NCBI GenBank assembly: GCA_049325095.1
Contig: JBMOPO010000049.1
Location: forward strand, 1 to 47,695
Source: JAGPUQ01 sp049325095
GTDB lineage: Bacteria; Pseudomonadota; Gammaproteobacteria; Pseudomonadales; Porticoccaceae
DNA: 47,695 nt
Direction of reading: 5' to 3'
Both the position numbers and the translations under genes were made by a program. Shown here piece by piece: positions 24,932 to 32,773 of the stretch (within the stretch, counting starts at the first letter, position 1; every line of letters begins with the position of its first letter). Below the pieces are notes generated by a model. That model saw only the letters and a program-made list of their open reading frames with translations, was not told where the DNA came from and made no database searches.

Positions 24932-25861
24932 TCATCTGCGGTCCGCTCGGTGGCCATCAGACAGCATCGCCGCGGGCGGGTTCTCCACGGCGCCGGCGGC
25001 GATCATCGCCTCGTACACCGGTTGATGCAAATCAGCCGACAGCGGGGTCATCGGCAGGCGGATGGCCTCGGAAATCAGTCCCAGACGGGCCAGGGCCCAC
25101 TTCACCGGAATCGGATTGGATTCCAGAAACAGCGCGCGGTTGAGGCCCTGCAAGCGCCGGTTCAGGCGCTCGGCCTCCGGCCGATCGCCCCGCAGGGCCG
25201 CAGCGCACATCCGGGCCATCAACGCCGGCGCCACGTTGGCGGTGACGGATACGTTGCCACGACCGCCGAGTAGCATCAATTCCATGGCCGATGCATCGTC
25301 GCCGGAATAGACGGCGAAATCCGGCGGCGCGGCGGCGATCAAGCGGCGCGCCCGGTCCAGATTGCCGGTGGCCTCCTTGATCCCGACGATATTGGGCACG
25401 CCGGCCAGCCGCAACACGGTTTCTGGCTGCATGTCGCAGGCGGTGCGCGACGGGACGTTGTAGAGGATCTGCGGAATGGCCACCGCCTCGGCGATTGCCC
25501 GGTGGTGGAGGTACAGGCCCTCCTGGGTGGGCTTGTTGTAGTAGGGCGTGACCAGCAGACAGGCATCGGCTCCGGCCTCCCGGGCTCCCCCGGTGAGCTC
25601 GATCGCTTCCGCGGTGCTGTTGGCCCCGGTGCCGGCGATGACCGGGATCCGGCCCGCGGCCTGGCGCACGCAGAATTCGATGACCTGCAGATGCTCATCG
25701 ACCGCCAGGGTGGGCGACTCCCCGGTGGTGCCCACCGCCACCAGGGCATCACTGCCCTGGGCCACATGCCATTCCACCAGTCTGCCCAGCGCCGGATAAT
25801 CGATGGCCGCCGATCCGGGCAACATGGGTGTAACCAGGGCGACGATACTGCCGGTGATCAT
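24932..25861 (-). CDS. dapA: 4-hydroxy-tetrahydrodipicolinate synthase
   Basis: 309 residues; condenses pyruvate and aspartate semialdehyde, the first step of the lysine branch. Schiff-base lysine K162 (IVGIKEATGN), Y134 (LYNVPSRT), R139 and GTTGE (44-48) are in place. The ATG at 25861 has GGAG upstream and starts the conserved MITGSIVALVTP. It works with dapC, dapD and dapE, which are ~8 kb away on the other strand. It is the first gene of the dapA-bamC-MBL-purC operon. Confidence 0.97.
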   Translation of the reverse strand: MITGSIVALVTPMLPGSAAIDYPALGRLVEWHVAQGSDALVAVGTTGESPTLAVDEHLQVIEFCVRQAAGRIPVIAGTGANSTAEAIELTGGAREAGADACLLVTPYYNKPTQEGLYLHHRAIAEAVAIPQILYNVPSRTACDMQPETVLRLAGVPNIVGIKEATGNLDRARRLIAAAPPDFAVYSGDDASAMELMLLGGRGNVSVTANVAPALMARMCAAALRGDRPEAERLNRRLQGLNRALFLESNPIPVKWALARLGLISEAIRLPMTPLSADLHQPVYEAMIAAGAVENPPAAMLSDGHRADRR

Positions 25862-25883
25862 GGGCGCTCCACGCAATCGAGCC

Positions 25884-25912
25884 ATGTTAGCCACGGCCGC
25901 ATACCGGGACAA
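25884..25912 (-). promoter_or_regulatory. Sigma-70-type promoter of the dapA operon
   Basis: Minus strand -35 TTGTCC (25912-25907), a 17-base spacer, then -10 TAACAT (25889-25884), 22 bases before the dapA ATG. Four of six bases match in each hexamer, and spacing is optimal. Confidence 0.5.
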
Positions 25913-25948
25913 GCATCGCGCCGCCTGCGCCCAGCCGAACAGAAACAA

Positions 25949-25980
25949 TAAAAAAGCGCTCCCGGATACCGGCAGCGCTT
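25949..25980 (-). terminator. Rho-independent terminator after tRNA-Ala
   Basis: On the minus strand, AAGCGCTGCCGG, a short loop and CCGGGAGCGCTT form a near-perfect stem with one internal mismatch, running into TTTTTATT. It starts a few bases past the tRNA 3' end and ends the gltX-tRNA transcript before the dapA promoter. Confidence 0.85.
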
Positions 25981-25985
25981 GTCGT

Positions 25986-26061
<76 letters not shown>

Positions 26062-26101
26062 GAACCTCGAGCGCCCGTGCCGGCGCGCGAGGAGCGGCAT
26101 T

Positions 26102-27640
26102 CTAGGAATCCCCCCCAGGGGTGTCAACCGCCTCCGGATCCCCGCCTTGGCCGGTGCCGGCGACCAGGTGGGCAAACTCCCGCTGCCACTGTTTGGCCTG
26201 CTTCTTGGCAGGCCCGCCCAGATGGGCCAGGGCGTGGCGCAGTCTCGCCCTCACCAGATCCGGTCCCAGCAGCACCATCGCATCGAACAGCGGCGGCGCG
26301 GCCGGCGAGCCGGCGATGGCCACGTACAGGGGCGCGGTGAAATCGCGCAGCTTGTAGCCCAGGGCCTCGGCGAGCGCCCGTACTGCGGCCAGCAGCGCAT
26401 CGCGCCGCCAGTCGCGGTGCTCATCCAGCAGCCAGCTCGCAAACTGGAGGATGCGCACGCAATCGGCTTGTTCGAGCGTTTTGTGCTCGAAGGCGCGCTC
26501 GCCATAGGCGGGCAAACCGGAGAACAGAAAGCCGGCCAGGGGCACGATATCGGTGAATTTTTCGATCCGCTCCTTGATCAGCGGCACCACCGGCTCCAGT
26601 CGCCGGCGGTTGAGTGCCCACTCGGCGACCCGATCGGCAAAGGTGCGCTCATCCAGGTTTTCGCGAATCCACCGCCCGTTCAGCCAGTCCAGCTTCTCGA
26701 CGTCGAACACGGGCCCCCCCAGGCGAATCTTGTCCAGATCGAAGTTGGCCAGCATTTCGGCGAGGCTGAATTTTTCGGCTTCGTCGGGCATCGACCAGCC
26801 CATCCGCCCCAGGTAGTTGAGCACGGCTTCGGGCAGATAGCCCATGGCCCGGTAGTAATTGATGCTGGTCGGATTGCGGCGCTTGCTGAGCTTGCTGTGG
26901 TCCGGGTTGCGCAGCAGCGGCAGGTGACACAGCTCCGGCATCCGCCAGCCGAAGTAGCGGTAGAGCAACTGATGCTTGGGGGCGGAGTTGATCCACTCCT
27001 CGCCGCGGATCACGTGGGTGATGCCCATCAGGTGGTCGTCCACCACATTGGCCAGATGATAGGTGGGCATGCCGTCGGCCTTGAGCAGCACCTGCATGTC
27101 CACCTGCGACCAGGGGATGTCGATCTCCCCGCGCAACCGGTCGGAGATCCGGCACACGCCCTCGGCGGGCACCTTCATGCGGATCACGTGGGGTTCGCCG
27201 CGCGCCGCCCGCGCCTCGGCCTCGGCGACCGACAACCGCAGCCCGCGCCCGTCGTAGCGCGGGGTTTCGCCGCGGGCGAGCTGGTCGCGGCGCATGGCGG
27301 CCAGCTCGTCCGGGGTCGCAAAACAACGGAAGGCATCGCCCTGCGCCAGCAACTGCCCGGCGTAGGCTCGATAGAGTTCGCCCCGCTCGCTCTGCCGGTA
27401 GGGACCGTGGGGCCCGCCGATATCCGGCCCTTCGTCCCATTCCAGACCCAGCCAGCGCAGGGCGCCGAGAATCAGCGTCTCCGAGGCCGGGGTGCTGCGC
27501 GCGCGGTCGGTATCCTCGATCCGCAGCACGAAACTTCCGCCGTGCTGGCGGGCGAAGCAATAGTTGAACAGCGCCACATAGGCCGTCCCCAGATGGGGAT
27601 CGCCGGTAGGCGAAGGCGCAATTCGGGTGCGGACGGTCAT
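26102..27640 (-). CDS. gltX: Glutamyl-tRNA synthetase
   Basis: 512-residue class I synthetase. HIGH-type motif APSPTGDPHLGTAY at residues 8-21, then FVLRIEDTDRARS, and KLSKR near residue 248. It charges tRNA-Glu in the cytosol. The C-terminal anticodon-binding region is present (SWLLDEHRDWRRDALLAAV...). A TATAAT lies 27-32 bases upstream. It is a complete, ordinary copy; a discriminating versus non-discriminating role cannot be told from the sequence. Confidence 0.96.
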   Translation of the reverse strand: MTVRTRIAPSPTGDPHLGTAYVALFNYCFARQHGGSFVLRIEDTDRARSTPASETLILGALRWLGLEWDEGPDIGGPHGPYRQSERGELYRAYAGQLLAQGDAFRCFATPDELAAMRRDQLARGETPRYDGRGLRLSVAEAEARAARGEPHVIRMKVPAEGVCRISDRLRGEIDIPWSQVDMQVLLKADGMPTYHLANVVDDHLMGITHVIRGEEWINSAPKHQLLYRYFGWRMPELCHLPLLRNPDHSKLSKRRNPTSINYYRAMGYLPEAVLNYLGRMGWSMPDEAEKFSLAEMLANFDLDKIRLGGPVFDVEKLDWLNGRWIRENLDERTFADRVAEWALNRRRLEPVVPLIKERIEKFTDIVPLAGFLFSGLPAYGERAFEHKTLEQADCVRILQFASWLLDEHRDWRRDALLAAVRALAEALGYKLRDFTAPLYVAIAGSPAAPPLFDAMVLLGPDLVRARLRHALAHLGGPAKKQAKQWQREFAHLVAGTGQGGDPEAVDTPGGDS

Positions 27641-27666
27641 GGCGGACTCCCGGGCGCGGGGCGCGG

Positions 27667-27672
27667 ATTATA
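27667..27672 (-). promoter_or_regulatory. -10 element of the gltX promoter
   Basis: A perfect TATAAT on the minus strand, 27 bases before the gltX ATG and overlapping the lapD stop codon. The -35 is weak (GAACCC or TGAACC at 17-18 spacing). Confidence 0.5.
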
Positions 27673-29635
27673 GAGCCGTCTCCGGCCGCGGGTTCAGCCC
27701 GCCCAGCAGGAAACCCTGAGCGGCATCGACATTCAGGTCGCCCAGGATGCGCCACTGCGCCTCGAGTTCGACACCTTCCACGATCAGGGGAATGTCGCGG
27801 GTGTGGGTGAGCTGGGCCAGGGATTTCACGTAAAACCGGTGGTCGCTGTTCTCGTGCAGATCCCGGGTCAGGCTGCGGTGCAGCTTGACATGGGCGAGCG
27901 GCAAACTGCCCAGATAGGAAAAATTGGAAGCCTCGAGACCGAAGCCATCGAGCCCCAGACCGCAGCCGTGACGCTCGATCCGGCGTTGGAATTCCCGAAC
28001 CCGCTCGGGGAAGGCCGCCATCGCCCGCTCCGGGACTTCGAACACCAGGCGGTTGGCCAGGTCCCGGTGGACGCCGAGAAACTCTTCCAGCCAGCCGAGA
28101 AATTCCGTCGCGCGCAGCGACGGCAGGCCGAGATTGACCGCATACCAGGGAAATGCCTGGGGGTCGCCGGCGGCCAGCAGTTCCAGCACGAGTCGATCAT
28201 AGGCGGCGAAGCGCCCCGTCCGTTCCACCATCGGCAACAGGGCCGCGGCACTGAACGCCGCCCCCGCCACCTCGGGGACCGCGCGGGAATACAGCTCGCA
28301 GCCGACCACGACCCGCTCCGGCACCGACACCGCCGGCTGGTACAGCAGGGTCAGCCCGCGCTGCGCCAGCAGTGTATCGATGATCCGCTCCCAGTCGAGC
28401 CCGGGTTGGGACACCAGCGGAATCTCTGCGCCCGCGCCGGGCCGGTAGCGCTGCAAACCCTGTTGCGACTGGGGTGATATCTGGGCCAGTGCGTAGTCGG
28501 CTTCCTGCAGCAGATCCGCGCCCCGTTCGATGGTCTCCCCCAGGGTGTAGCCCAGCCGCAGCACCAGGGGCGCGGCTTCGCGGTGCGCAAAGGGAACCGC
28601 CGCCGCACGGTCGAGCAGCATGCGCGCCAGGGCATCGGCCTGCGCCTCCTCCACATCCGGCACGAAGACGGCGAACTCGCCGCCCTGGCGGCGGGCCAGC
28701 AGCGCACCGGGATACTCGGCCAGCGCGTCCTGCAGCTCCCCGCCGAGGGCCCGCAACAGGGCATTGCCCTCGATCCGTCCCCAGCGTTCATTGATGCGCG
28801 CCAATCCATCGAGCGCCAGGATCGCCAGCAGGCCGCCGCGCCGCCCGGCGGCATCCTCGATCAGCGCCTGCAGACGGGCATCGAAATCGGCGCGGTTGGC
28901 GAGCCCGGTGACCGGATCCACCGCCGCCGCCCGGCGCAGATCGCCGATCAGGCCGGCCTGATCGGCGAACAGCCGCTGCAGTTGCGCGACCATGCGGTTC
29001 ATCGCCTCCACCACCGAGCGCAGCTCGCGAGCCCTGGGCAGGGTTTCCTGCACGGCGAAATGCCGCTCCCGAATGGCGTCCGCCTGCGCGGCGATCCGCT
29101 GCACCGGAGCCAGCAGCCGGCGCAGCGCGACGACGCCGAGGGCGCTGATCAACACCGCTGCCAGGGCAAAGCCGCCGAGCTGGCGGACGACCAATCGCCA
29201 GAGCTGCAAGTAGGCCTGTCCCGGATGGCTGATCACCACCACTTCGCCGGCATGGGCCCAGCCGCTGACCACATCGGCTCTGCCCACCCGTTCGGGCAGC
29301 GCCACCCAGTTCATGAACCATTGGGGGACCGCGGGGCCCGCCACCGGAAACTGGCGCCGGATCAGCGTCCGGCCCTGGGGATCGACAAACTCGACCAACT
29401 GGTAATAACCGCTGTCGGCGAGGGCGTTGAACAGGGCTTCGAGCAGGGTGGCATCGGCAGCGGCATCACTCTGCGAGATGGCGACCGCCAGCGCGGTGGC
29501 CGCGTCGGCGGCGTGGACCGACATCTGGCCATCGATCAGCGCCCGCGCATTCGCCAGGCTGAGCGCGCTGTTGACCCCGAAGAGCAGTGCCATGAGCGCC
29601 ACCACTGCCAACACCAATTGACGGAACAGGGTCAC
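27668..29635 (-). CDS. lapD: LapD-type inside-out c-di-GMP receptor (degenerate GGDEF-EAL)
   Basis: 655 residues from the GTG at 29635, near the 648 of Pseudomonas LapD. First membrane helix TLFRQLVLAVVALMALLFGV (2-21), periplasmic LapD/MoxY-type domain with W106 and W110 in QWFMNWVALP, second helix around 151-172, HAMP, then GGDEF and EAL domains. Both catalytic motifs are degenerate: GGEF (318-321) for GGDEF and ELYSR (447-451) for EALLR, so it should bind but not make or cut c-di-GMP. When bound, it sequesters the protease LapG in the periplasm. A longer frame from a TTG at 29692 is open, but the conserved N-terminus begins at the GTG. It is divergent from lapG with 126 bases between. Confidence 0.9.
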   Translation of the reverse strand: MTLFRQLVLAVVALMALLFGVNSALSLANARALIDGQMSVHAADAATALAVAISQSDAAADATLLEALFNALADSGYYQLVEFVDPQGRTLIRRQFPVAGPAVPQWFMNWVALPERVGRADVVSGWAHAGEVVVISHPGQAYLQLWRLVVRQLGGFALAAVLISALGVVALRRLLAPVQRIAAQADAIRERHFAVQETLPRARELRSVVEAMNRMVAQLQRLFADQAGLIGDLRRAAAVDPVTGLANRADFDARLQALIEDAAGRRGGLLAILALDGLARINERWGRIEGNALLRALGGELQDALAEYPGALLARRQGGEFAVFVPDVEEAQADALARMLLDRAAAVPFAHREAAPLVLRLGYTLGETIERGADLLQEADYALAQISPQSQQGLQRYRPGAGAEIPLVSQPGLDWERIIDTLLAQRGLTLLYQPAVSVPERVVVGCELYSRAVPEVAGAAFSAAALLPMVERTGRFAAYDRLVLELLAAGDPQAFPWYAVNLGLPSLRATEFLGWLEEFLGVHRDLANRLVFEVPERAMAAFPERVREFQRRIERHGCGLGLDGFGLEASNFSYLGSLPLAHVKLHRSLTRDLHENSDHRFYVKSLAQLTHTRDIPLIVEGVELEAQWRILGDLNVDAAQGFLLGGLNPRPETAL

Positions 29636-29761
29636 GGCAGCACCGCTGGCAAAAGACCGCCGCAGTCTAGCGAATCGCCGAAATGCTGCCAAATGGGCGC
29701 CGGTTCACAGTTTGCGCAGCGCGCGAATCGTGCGCAGAAAACCCGGTGCTAGGATCCCGCC

Positions 29762-30562
29762 ATGGACCGCACACCCCTGGATTCCGGCGTTCGTTTCGCA
29801 ACCCGCATGCGCTGCTTCCGTAGCGGAGTACGGGGCGGGTTCCGGGCGCTGCTGCTGGGCGTCCTGGTGATGAGCGCTTCGCTCGGCGCGGGACCTGCCT
29901 GCGCCGAGCGGAGCGCGGCAGGCAGGTCGACCGGTGCGGAAACCCCGTCGCCTGCCCCGTACCCCGATACGGGGCCTGCCCCGTACCCCGATACGGGGGC
30001 GGACGCCACCCAGAACCGCCTGGAGCGCTGGCACCAGCTGATGCGCGAGGGCCGCAATCTCGATGAACGCGCGCAACTGGAGGCGGTCAACGAGTTCTTC
30101 AACGGCGCCCGCTTCGTCGATGACGCCGATCTCTGGCTGGAGTCCGACTACTGGGCGACGCCGGACGAATTCCTGGCCCGCGACGCGGGTGACTGCGAGG
30201 ACTTCGCGATCGCCAAGTACATCACGCTGAAGGCCATGGGCATGGCGCCCGAGAAGTTGCGCATCACCTACGTGAAGGTGGCCACCCTGCAGCAGGCGCA
30301 CATGGTGCTGGCCTATTATCCCGATCCCCGGGCGGAACCCCTGATCCTCGACAACCTCAACCGGCGCATCAAGCCCGCCGGCGAGCGCCGCGACCTGCGG
30401 CCCATCTACAGCTTCAATGCCGACAGCCTGTGGCTGGCCCGCTCCCGCCACGAACAGCAGTTGGCCGGCCATCCGGGCCAGTTGCAGCGCTGGCGCGAAA
30501 TGCTCGCCCGTCTGGATCCCGAGCTGCGGCACAGCCTGGCGACACCGGCCCTGCTGCGGTAG
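29762..30562 (+). CDS. lapG: LapG-type periplasmic cysteine protease
   Basis: 266 residues. Transglutaminase-like BTLCP protease with triad C145 (AGDCEDFAI), H180 (QQAHMVLAYY) and D197 (LILDNLN); D144 and E146 flank the Cys as expected for calcium binding. It cleaves large RTX adhesins of the LapA type at the N-terminus unless held by LapD. A signal peptide (FRALLLGVLVMSASLGAGPACA) is present. Between it and the enzyme lies an unusual tandem PAPYPDTG repeat. AGGA before the ATG at 29762 supports this start; ATG at 29807 is an alternative. No adhesin or type I secretion gene is in the window. Confidence 0.92.
   Translation: MDRTPLDSGVRFATRMRCFRSGVRGGFRALLLGVLVMSASLGAGPACAERSAAGRSTGAETPSPAPYPDTGPAPYPDTGADATQNRLERWHQLMREGRNLDERAQLEAVNEFFNGARFVDDADLWLESDYWATPDEFLARDAGDCEDFAIAKYITLKAMGMAPEKLRITYVKVATLQQAHMVLAYYPDPRAEPLILDNLNRRIKPAGERRDLRPIYSFNADSLWLARSRHEQQLAGHPGQLQRWREMLARLDPELRHSLATPALLR
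29951..29998 (+). repeat. lapG: Two tandem 24-base repeats in lapG
   Basis: CCTGCCCCGTACCCCGATAC plus GGGG is repeated exactly at 29951-29974 and 29975-29998, encoding PAPYPDTG twice in frame. Each unit also contains the inverted repeat CCCCGTA/TACGGGG, so it can fold as a hairpin. It sits in the linker between signal peptide and protease domain and may vary in copy number between strains. Confidence 0.95.
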
Positions 30563-30580
30563 GCGGGTCGCACGCGGCGC

Positions 30581-31351
30581 TCAGTCCGCGGCACTGCCCA
30601 GAATGACTTCCGCGGTGCGCAACTCGTGCAGGGTATCCCGCCCCGCAGCCATCACCAGCTCCGGATCCGGATGGCGCAGCTCGGCTGCGATGCGCTGCAA
30701 GGCCTGCGCGCCGGTGAGCGCCGTCCCGCCGTCGTGGCGCAGCAACTGCAGCAATCGTGCGGTGACCGCATTGATCTCCAGGAATTTCACTTCGCCGGCC
30801 CGATTGCGATGGACCACCAGATGGGTCGGCTGCGGAGGCGGCGCGGCGGGCTGGAAGCTCGGCCCGAGCCGGTGCACCGGATAGCTGTAGGTCAGCACCC
30901 AGGCCAGCGGCGAAAGCACCGGAACACCGTGCAGCAGGTCGCCGCGGGGATCGATGCCCGCCTCGGGAATCGCGGTTTCGGCCACCTCGAGCGCCAGTTC
31001 CACCCACTCGTAGTGGGCCAGTTCCGGCAGATAGCCGGGATCGTCCGGCTCCGGCCGGTACTCGTCGTGCAGATAGGCCAGAAACTCCCGGCCGATCTCC
31101 AGAAAATAAGGGGTCTCGGCGCGATGGCGGACGATGAAATCCCGCACCAGCCGCTCCACCCGGGCGGTGCCGAGCAACCCGCACAGCACCGGAAAGCCGT
31201 TGCGGATGAACCCCACGATATTGTTGAAAATGAGCTCCCGGTAGACCTGCATGCGCCGCGGCTCGATCCCGGGCGGCGGGGGCCGGTGGTCCGGATCGCG
31301 AAGGTGCCCCGCGAACTCCCGCTGCAGTCGGGCGAAATCCGCGCCGCTCAT
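30581..31351 (-). CDS. hvfC: Bufferin/HvfA-locus DUF2063 partner protein
   Basis: 256 residues. The N-terminal half is the DUF2063 (putative DNA-binding-like) domain: LQREFAGHLRDP, VYRELIFNNIVGFIRNGFPVLCGLLG. In bufferin/HvfA loci this protein (HvfC/BufC) pairs with the MNIO enzyme and delivers the precursor peptide. Its ATG overlaps the hvfB stop by four bases. It is the last gene of the three-gene operon and is tightly convergent with lapG (18-base gap, no terminator seen). Confidence 0.88.
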   Translation of the reverse strand: MSGADFARLQREFAGHLRDPDHRPPPPGIEPRRMQVYRELIFNNIVGFIRNGFPVLCGLLGTARVERLVRDFIVRHRAETPYFLEIGREFLAYLHDEYRPEPDDPGYLPELAHYEWVELALEVAETAIPEAGIDPRGDLLHGVPVLSPLAWVLTYSYPVHRLGPSFQPAAPPPQPTHLVVHRNRAGEVKFLEINAVTARLLQLLRHDGGTALTGAQALQRIAAELRHPDPELVMAAGRDTLHELRTAEVILGSAAD

Positions 31352-32184
31352 GCCGGCTGCCGCTCGGACACCAGTTGCGCCCGGGAAATCTGTCCCACCT
31401 CCGCCATGAGCTCCGCCAGGGGCGGAAGGTTGAAATCCCGCTCGAGCAAGGTGGGGAAACGACCGAAGCGGCGATAGGCGGAAGCCAGCAGCCGCCACAC
31501 CGGATCGATCACCTCGGCGCCGTGGGTGTCGATCAGCAGATCCTCGGCCTCCACGAAATGCCCCGCGACATGCCCATAGGCGATCCGCGATCCGGGAATG
31601 CCGGCGAGAAAGGCCTCCGCGTCGTAACCCTGGTTGATCGAATTGACATAGAGGTTGTTGATATCCAGGAGCAGATCGCAGTCCGCCTCCTCCAGCACCG
31701 CGTTGAGAAATTCCAGCTCGGTCAGCTCGCGGGCCGGGGCGGCGTAGTAGGAGACGTTTTCGATCGCGATCCGCTGCCCCAGCAGATCCTGCACCTGGCG
31801 GATGCGGCCCGCGACATGGCGCACGGCGGCCTCGGTGAACGGGATGGGCATCAGGTCGTAGAGGTGGCCCTGATCGCTGCAATAGCTCAGATGCTCGGAG
31901 TAGCAGCGCACCCCGTGGCGGCGCAGAAACCGTTTCAACTCACCGAGAAAAGCCAGATCCAGCGGATCCGTGGCGCCGAGTGAGAGGGACAGGCCATGGC
32001 AGACGAAGGGGTAGCGCTCGGTAAACCAGCGAAAGTCGCGGCCCAGGCGGCCGCCGACCCGCATCCAGTTTTCCGGCGCGACCTCCAGGAAGTCGGGCGC
32101 CGGTCCGGTCCAGGACTGCAGCGAACCCAGCAGGGTCCGCCGCAGCCCCAGCCCGGCACCCTCGATGCCGCTAGTCGCGGTCAT
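31348..32184 (-). CDS. hvfB: Multinuclear iron-dependent oxidase (MNIO, DUF692) of a bufferin locus
   Basis: 278-residue TIM-barrel protein of the DUF692/MNIO family. Conserved metal-site pieces are visible: FVCHGLSLSLGA, YSEHLSYC, IENVSYY, LLDINNLYVNS, YGHVAGH, LIDTHG. Family members modify cysteines of RiPP precursors, for example to oxazolone/thioamide or thio-oxazole groups. The strict operon hvfA-hvfB-hvfC indicates that the EGKCG peptide upstream is its substrate. The start at 32184 is 30 bases after the hvfA stop. Confidence 0.93.
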   Translation of the reverse strand: MTATSGIEGAGLGLRRTLLGSLQSWTGPAPDFLEVAPENWMRVGGRLGRDFRWFTERYPFVCHGLSLSLGATDPLDLAFLGELKRFLRRHGVRCYSEHLSYCSDQGHLYDLMPIPFTEAAVRHVAGRIRQVQDLLGQRIAIENVSYYAAPARELTELEFLNAVLEEADCDLLLDINNLYVNSINQGYDAEAFLAGIPGSRIAYGHVAGHFVEAEDLLIDTHGAEVIDPVWRLLASAYRRFGRFPTLLERDFNLPPLAELMAEVGQISRAQLVSERQPA

Positions 32185-32214
32185 CGAACCGCCCCGGTCG
32201 GGCGGCGGCGGGGA

Positions 32215-32541
32215 TCAGTTGCTGCCCCCGCACTTGCCTTCGGTTTCGGATTTGGTCTTGCCTTGGCCGCATTTGCCTTCGGCTTCACTCTTGGCCTTGC
32301 CCTCGCCGCACTTGCCTTCGGCTTCACTCTTGGCCTTGCCCTCGCCGCACTTGCCTTCACCGCACTTGCCCTCGCCGCACTTGCCTTCGGCTGCACTCTT
32401 TTCCGCCAGGCTGTAACCGCCGGCGAGTCGGTCGACCTGGAAGGGATTGTCGGCCGCCGATGCCAGCGGGGCCAGGGCCGCGGACGCCAGAAAGGCGGTG
32501 CCGACGGCGGCTGCGAGCGGTTTTCCGGATGGTGTTGCCAT
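32215..32541 (-). CDS. hvfA: Bufferin/HvfA-type RiPP precursor with six EGKCG motifs
   Basis: 108 residues. A signal peptide (about 1-29, AVGTAFLASAALAPLASA) leads to a short linker and a low-complexity Cys/Lys/Glu/Gly region. EGKCG occurs six times, with Cys at 55, 60, 65, 78, 91 and 104; spacing is 5, 5, 13, 13, 13. Known relatives are exported peptides whose EGKCG cysteines are modified and bind copper, protecting the cell. GGAGAT before the ATG at 32541 gives the start. The frame is open further upstream but that part is not signal-like. No DoxX (hvfD/bufD) gene is present, unlike many such operons. Confidence 0.92.
   Translation of the reverse strand: MATPSGKPLAAAVGTAFLASAALAPLASAADNPFQVDRLAGGYSLAEKSAAEGKCGEGKCGEGKCGEGKAKSEAEGKCGEGKAKSEAEGKCGQGKTKSETEGKCGGSN
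32278..32355 (-). repeat. hvfA: Two 39-base tandem repeats in hvfA
   Basis: A 39-base unit is repeated perfectly at 32278-32316 and 32317-32355; each encodes 13 residues containing one EGKCG and a spacer EGKAKSEA. Shorter imperfect copies flank it. Slippage here would add or remove metal-binding motifs, so the number of EGKCG units may vary between strains. Confidence 0.95.
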
Positions 32542-32773
32542 GGTGATCTCCTTTGGGTTGATGGCCCCGATCAGTCGCGACGCAAGGCGCTTTCTTTCAC
32601 GGGACCCGCGGCTATGATTGGCAACCCTGCCGAAAGTTGCAACGCGCTCGCCGTTCACCGCCCGGCGCCCGACTACAATGCGGCACCCGGCCCGGCACTC
32701 GCCATCCGCCGATCACGACATCCGGCACCGGCGAGCCGGCTCCCAGACAGCCGCAACCTGCGGAACCCGGACC

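Noticed and set aside
29951..29998. CRISPR-like or mobile repeat
   Set aside because: Only two tandem 24-base units, in frame inside lapG.
32215..32400. CRISPR or other spaced-repeat array
   Set aside because: The repeats are in frame inside hvfA, tandem without unique spacers, and encode EGKCG motifs.
32542..32640. ECF-sigma promoter before hvfA
   Set aside because: A CGTC motif is present upstream, but no convincing -35 at the right spacing could be found.
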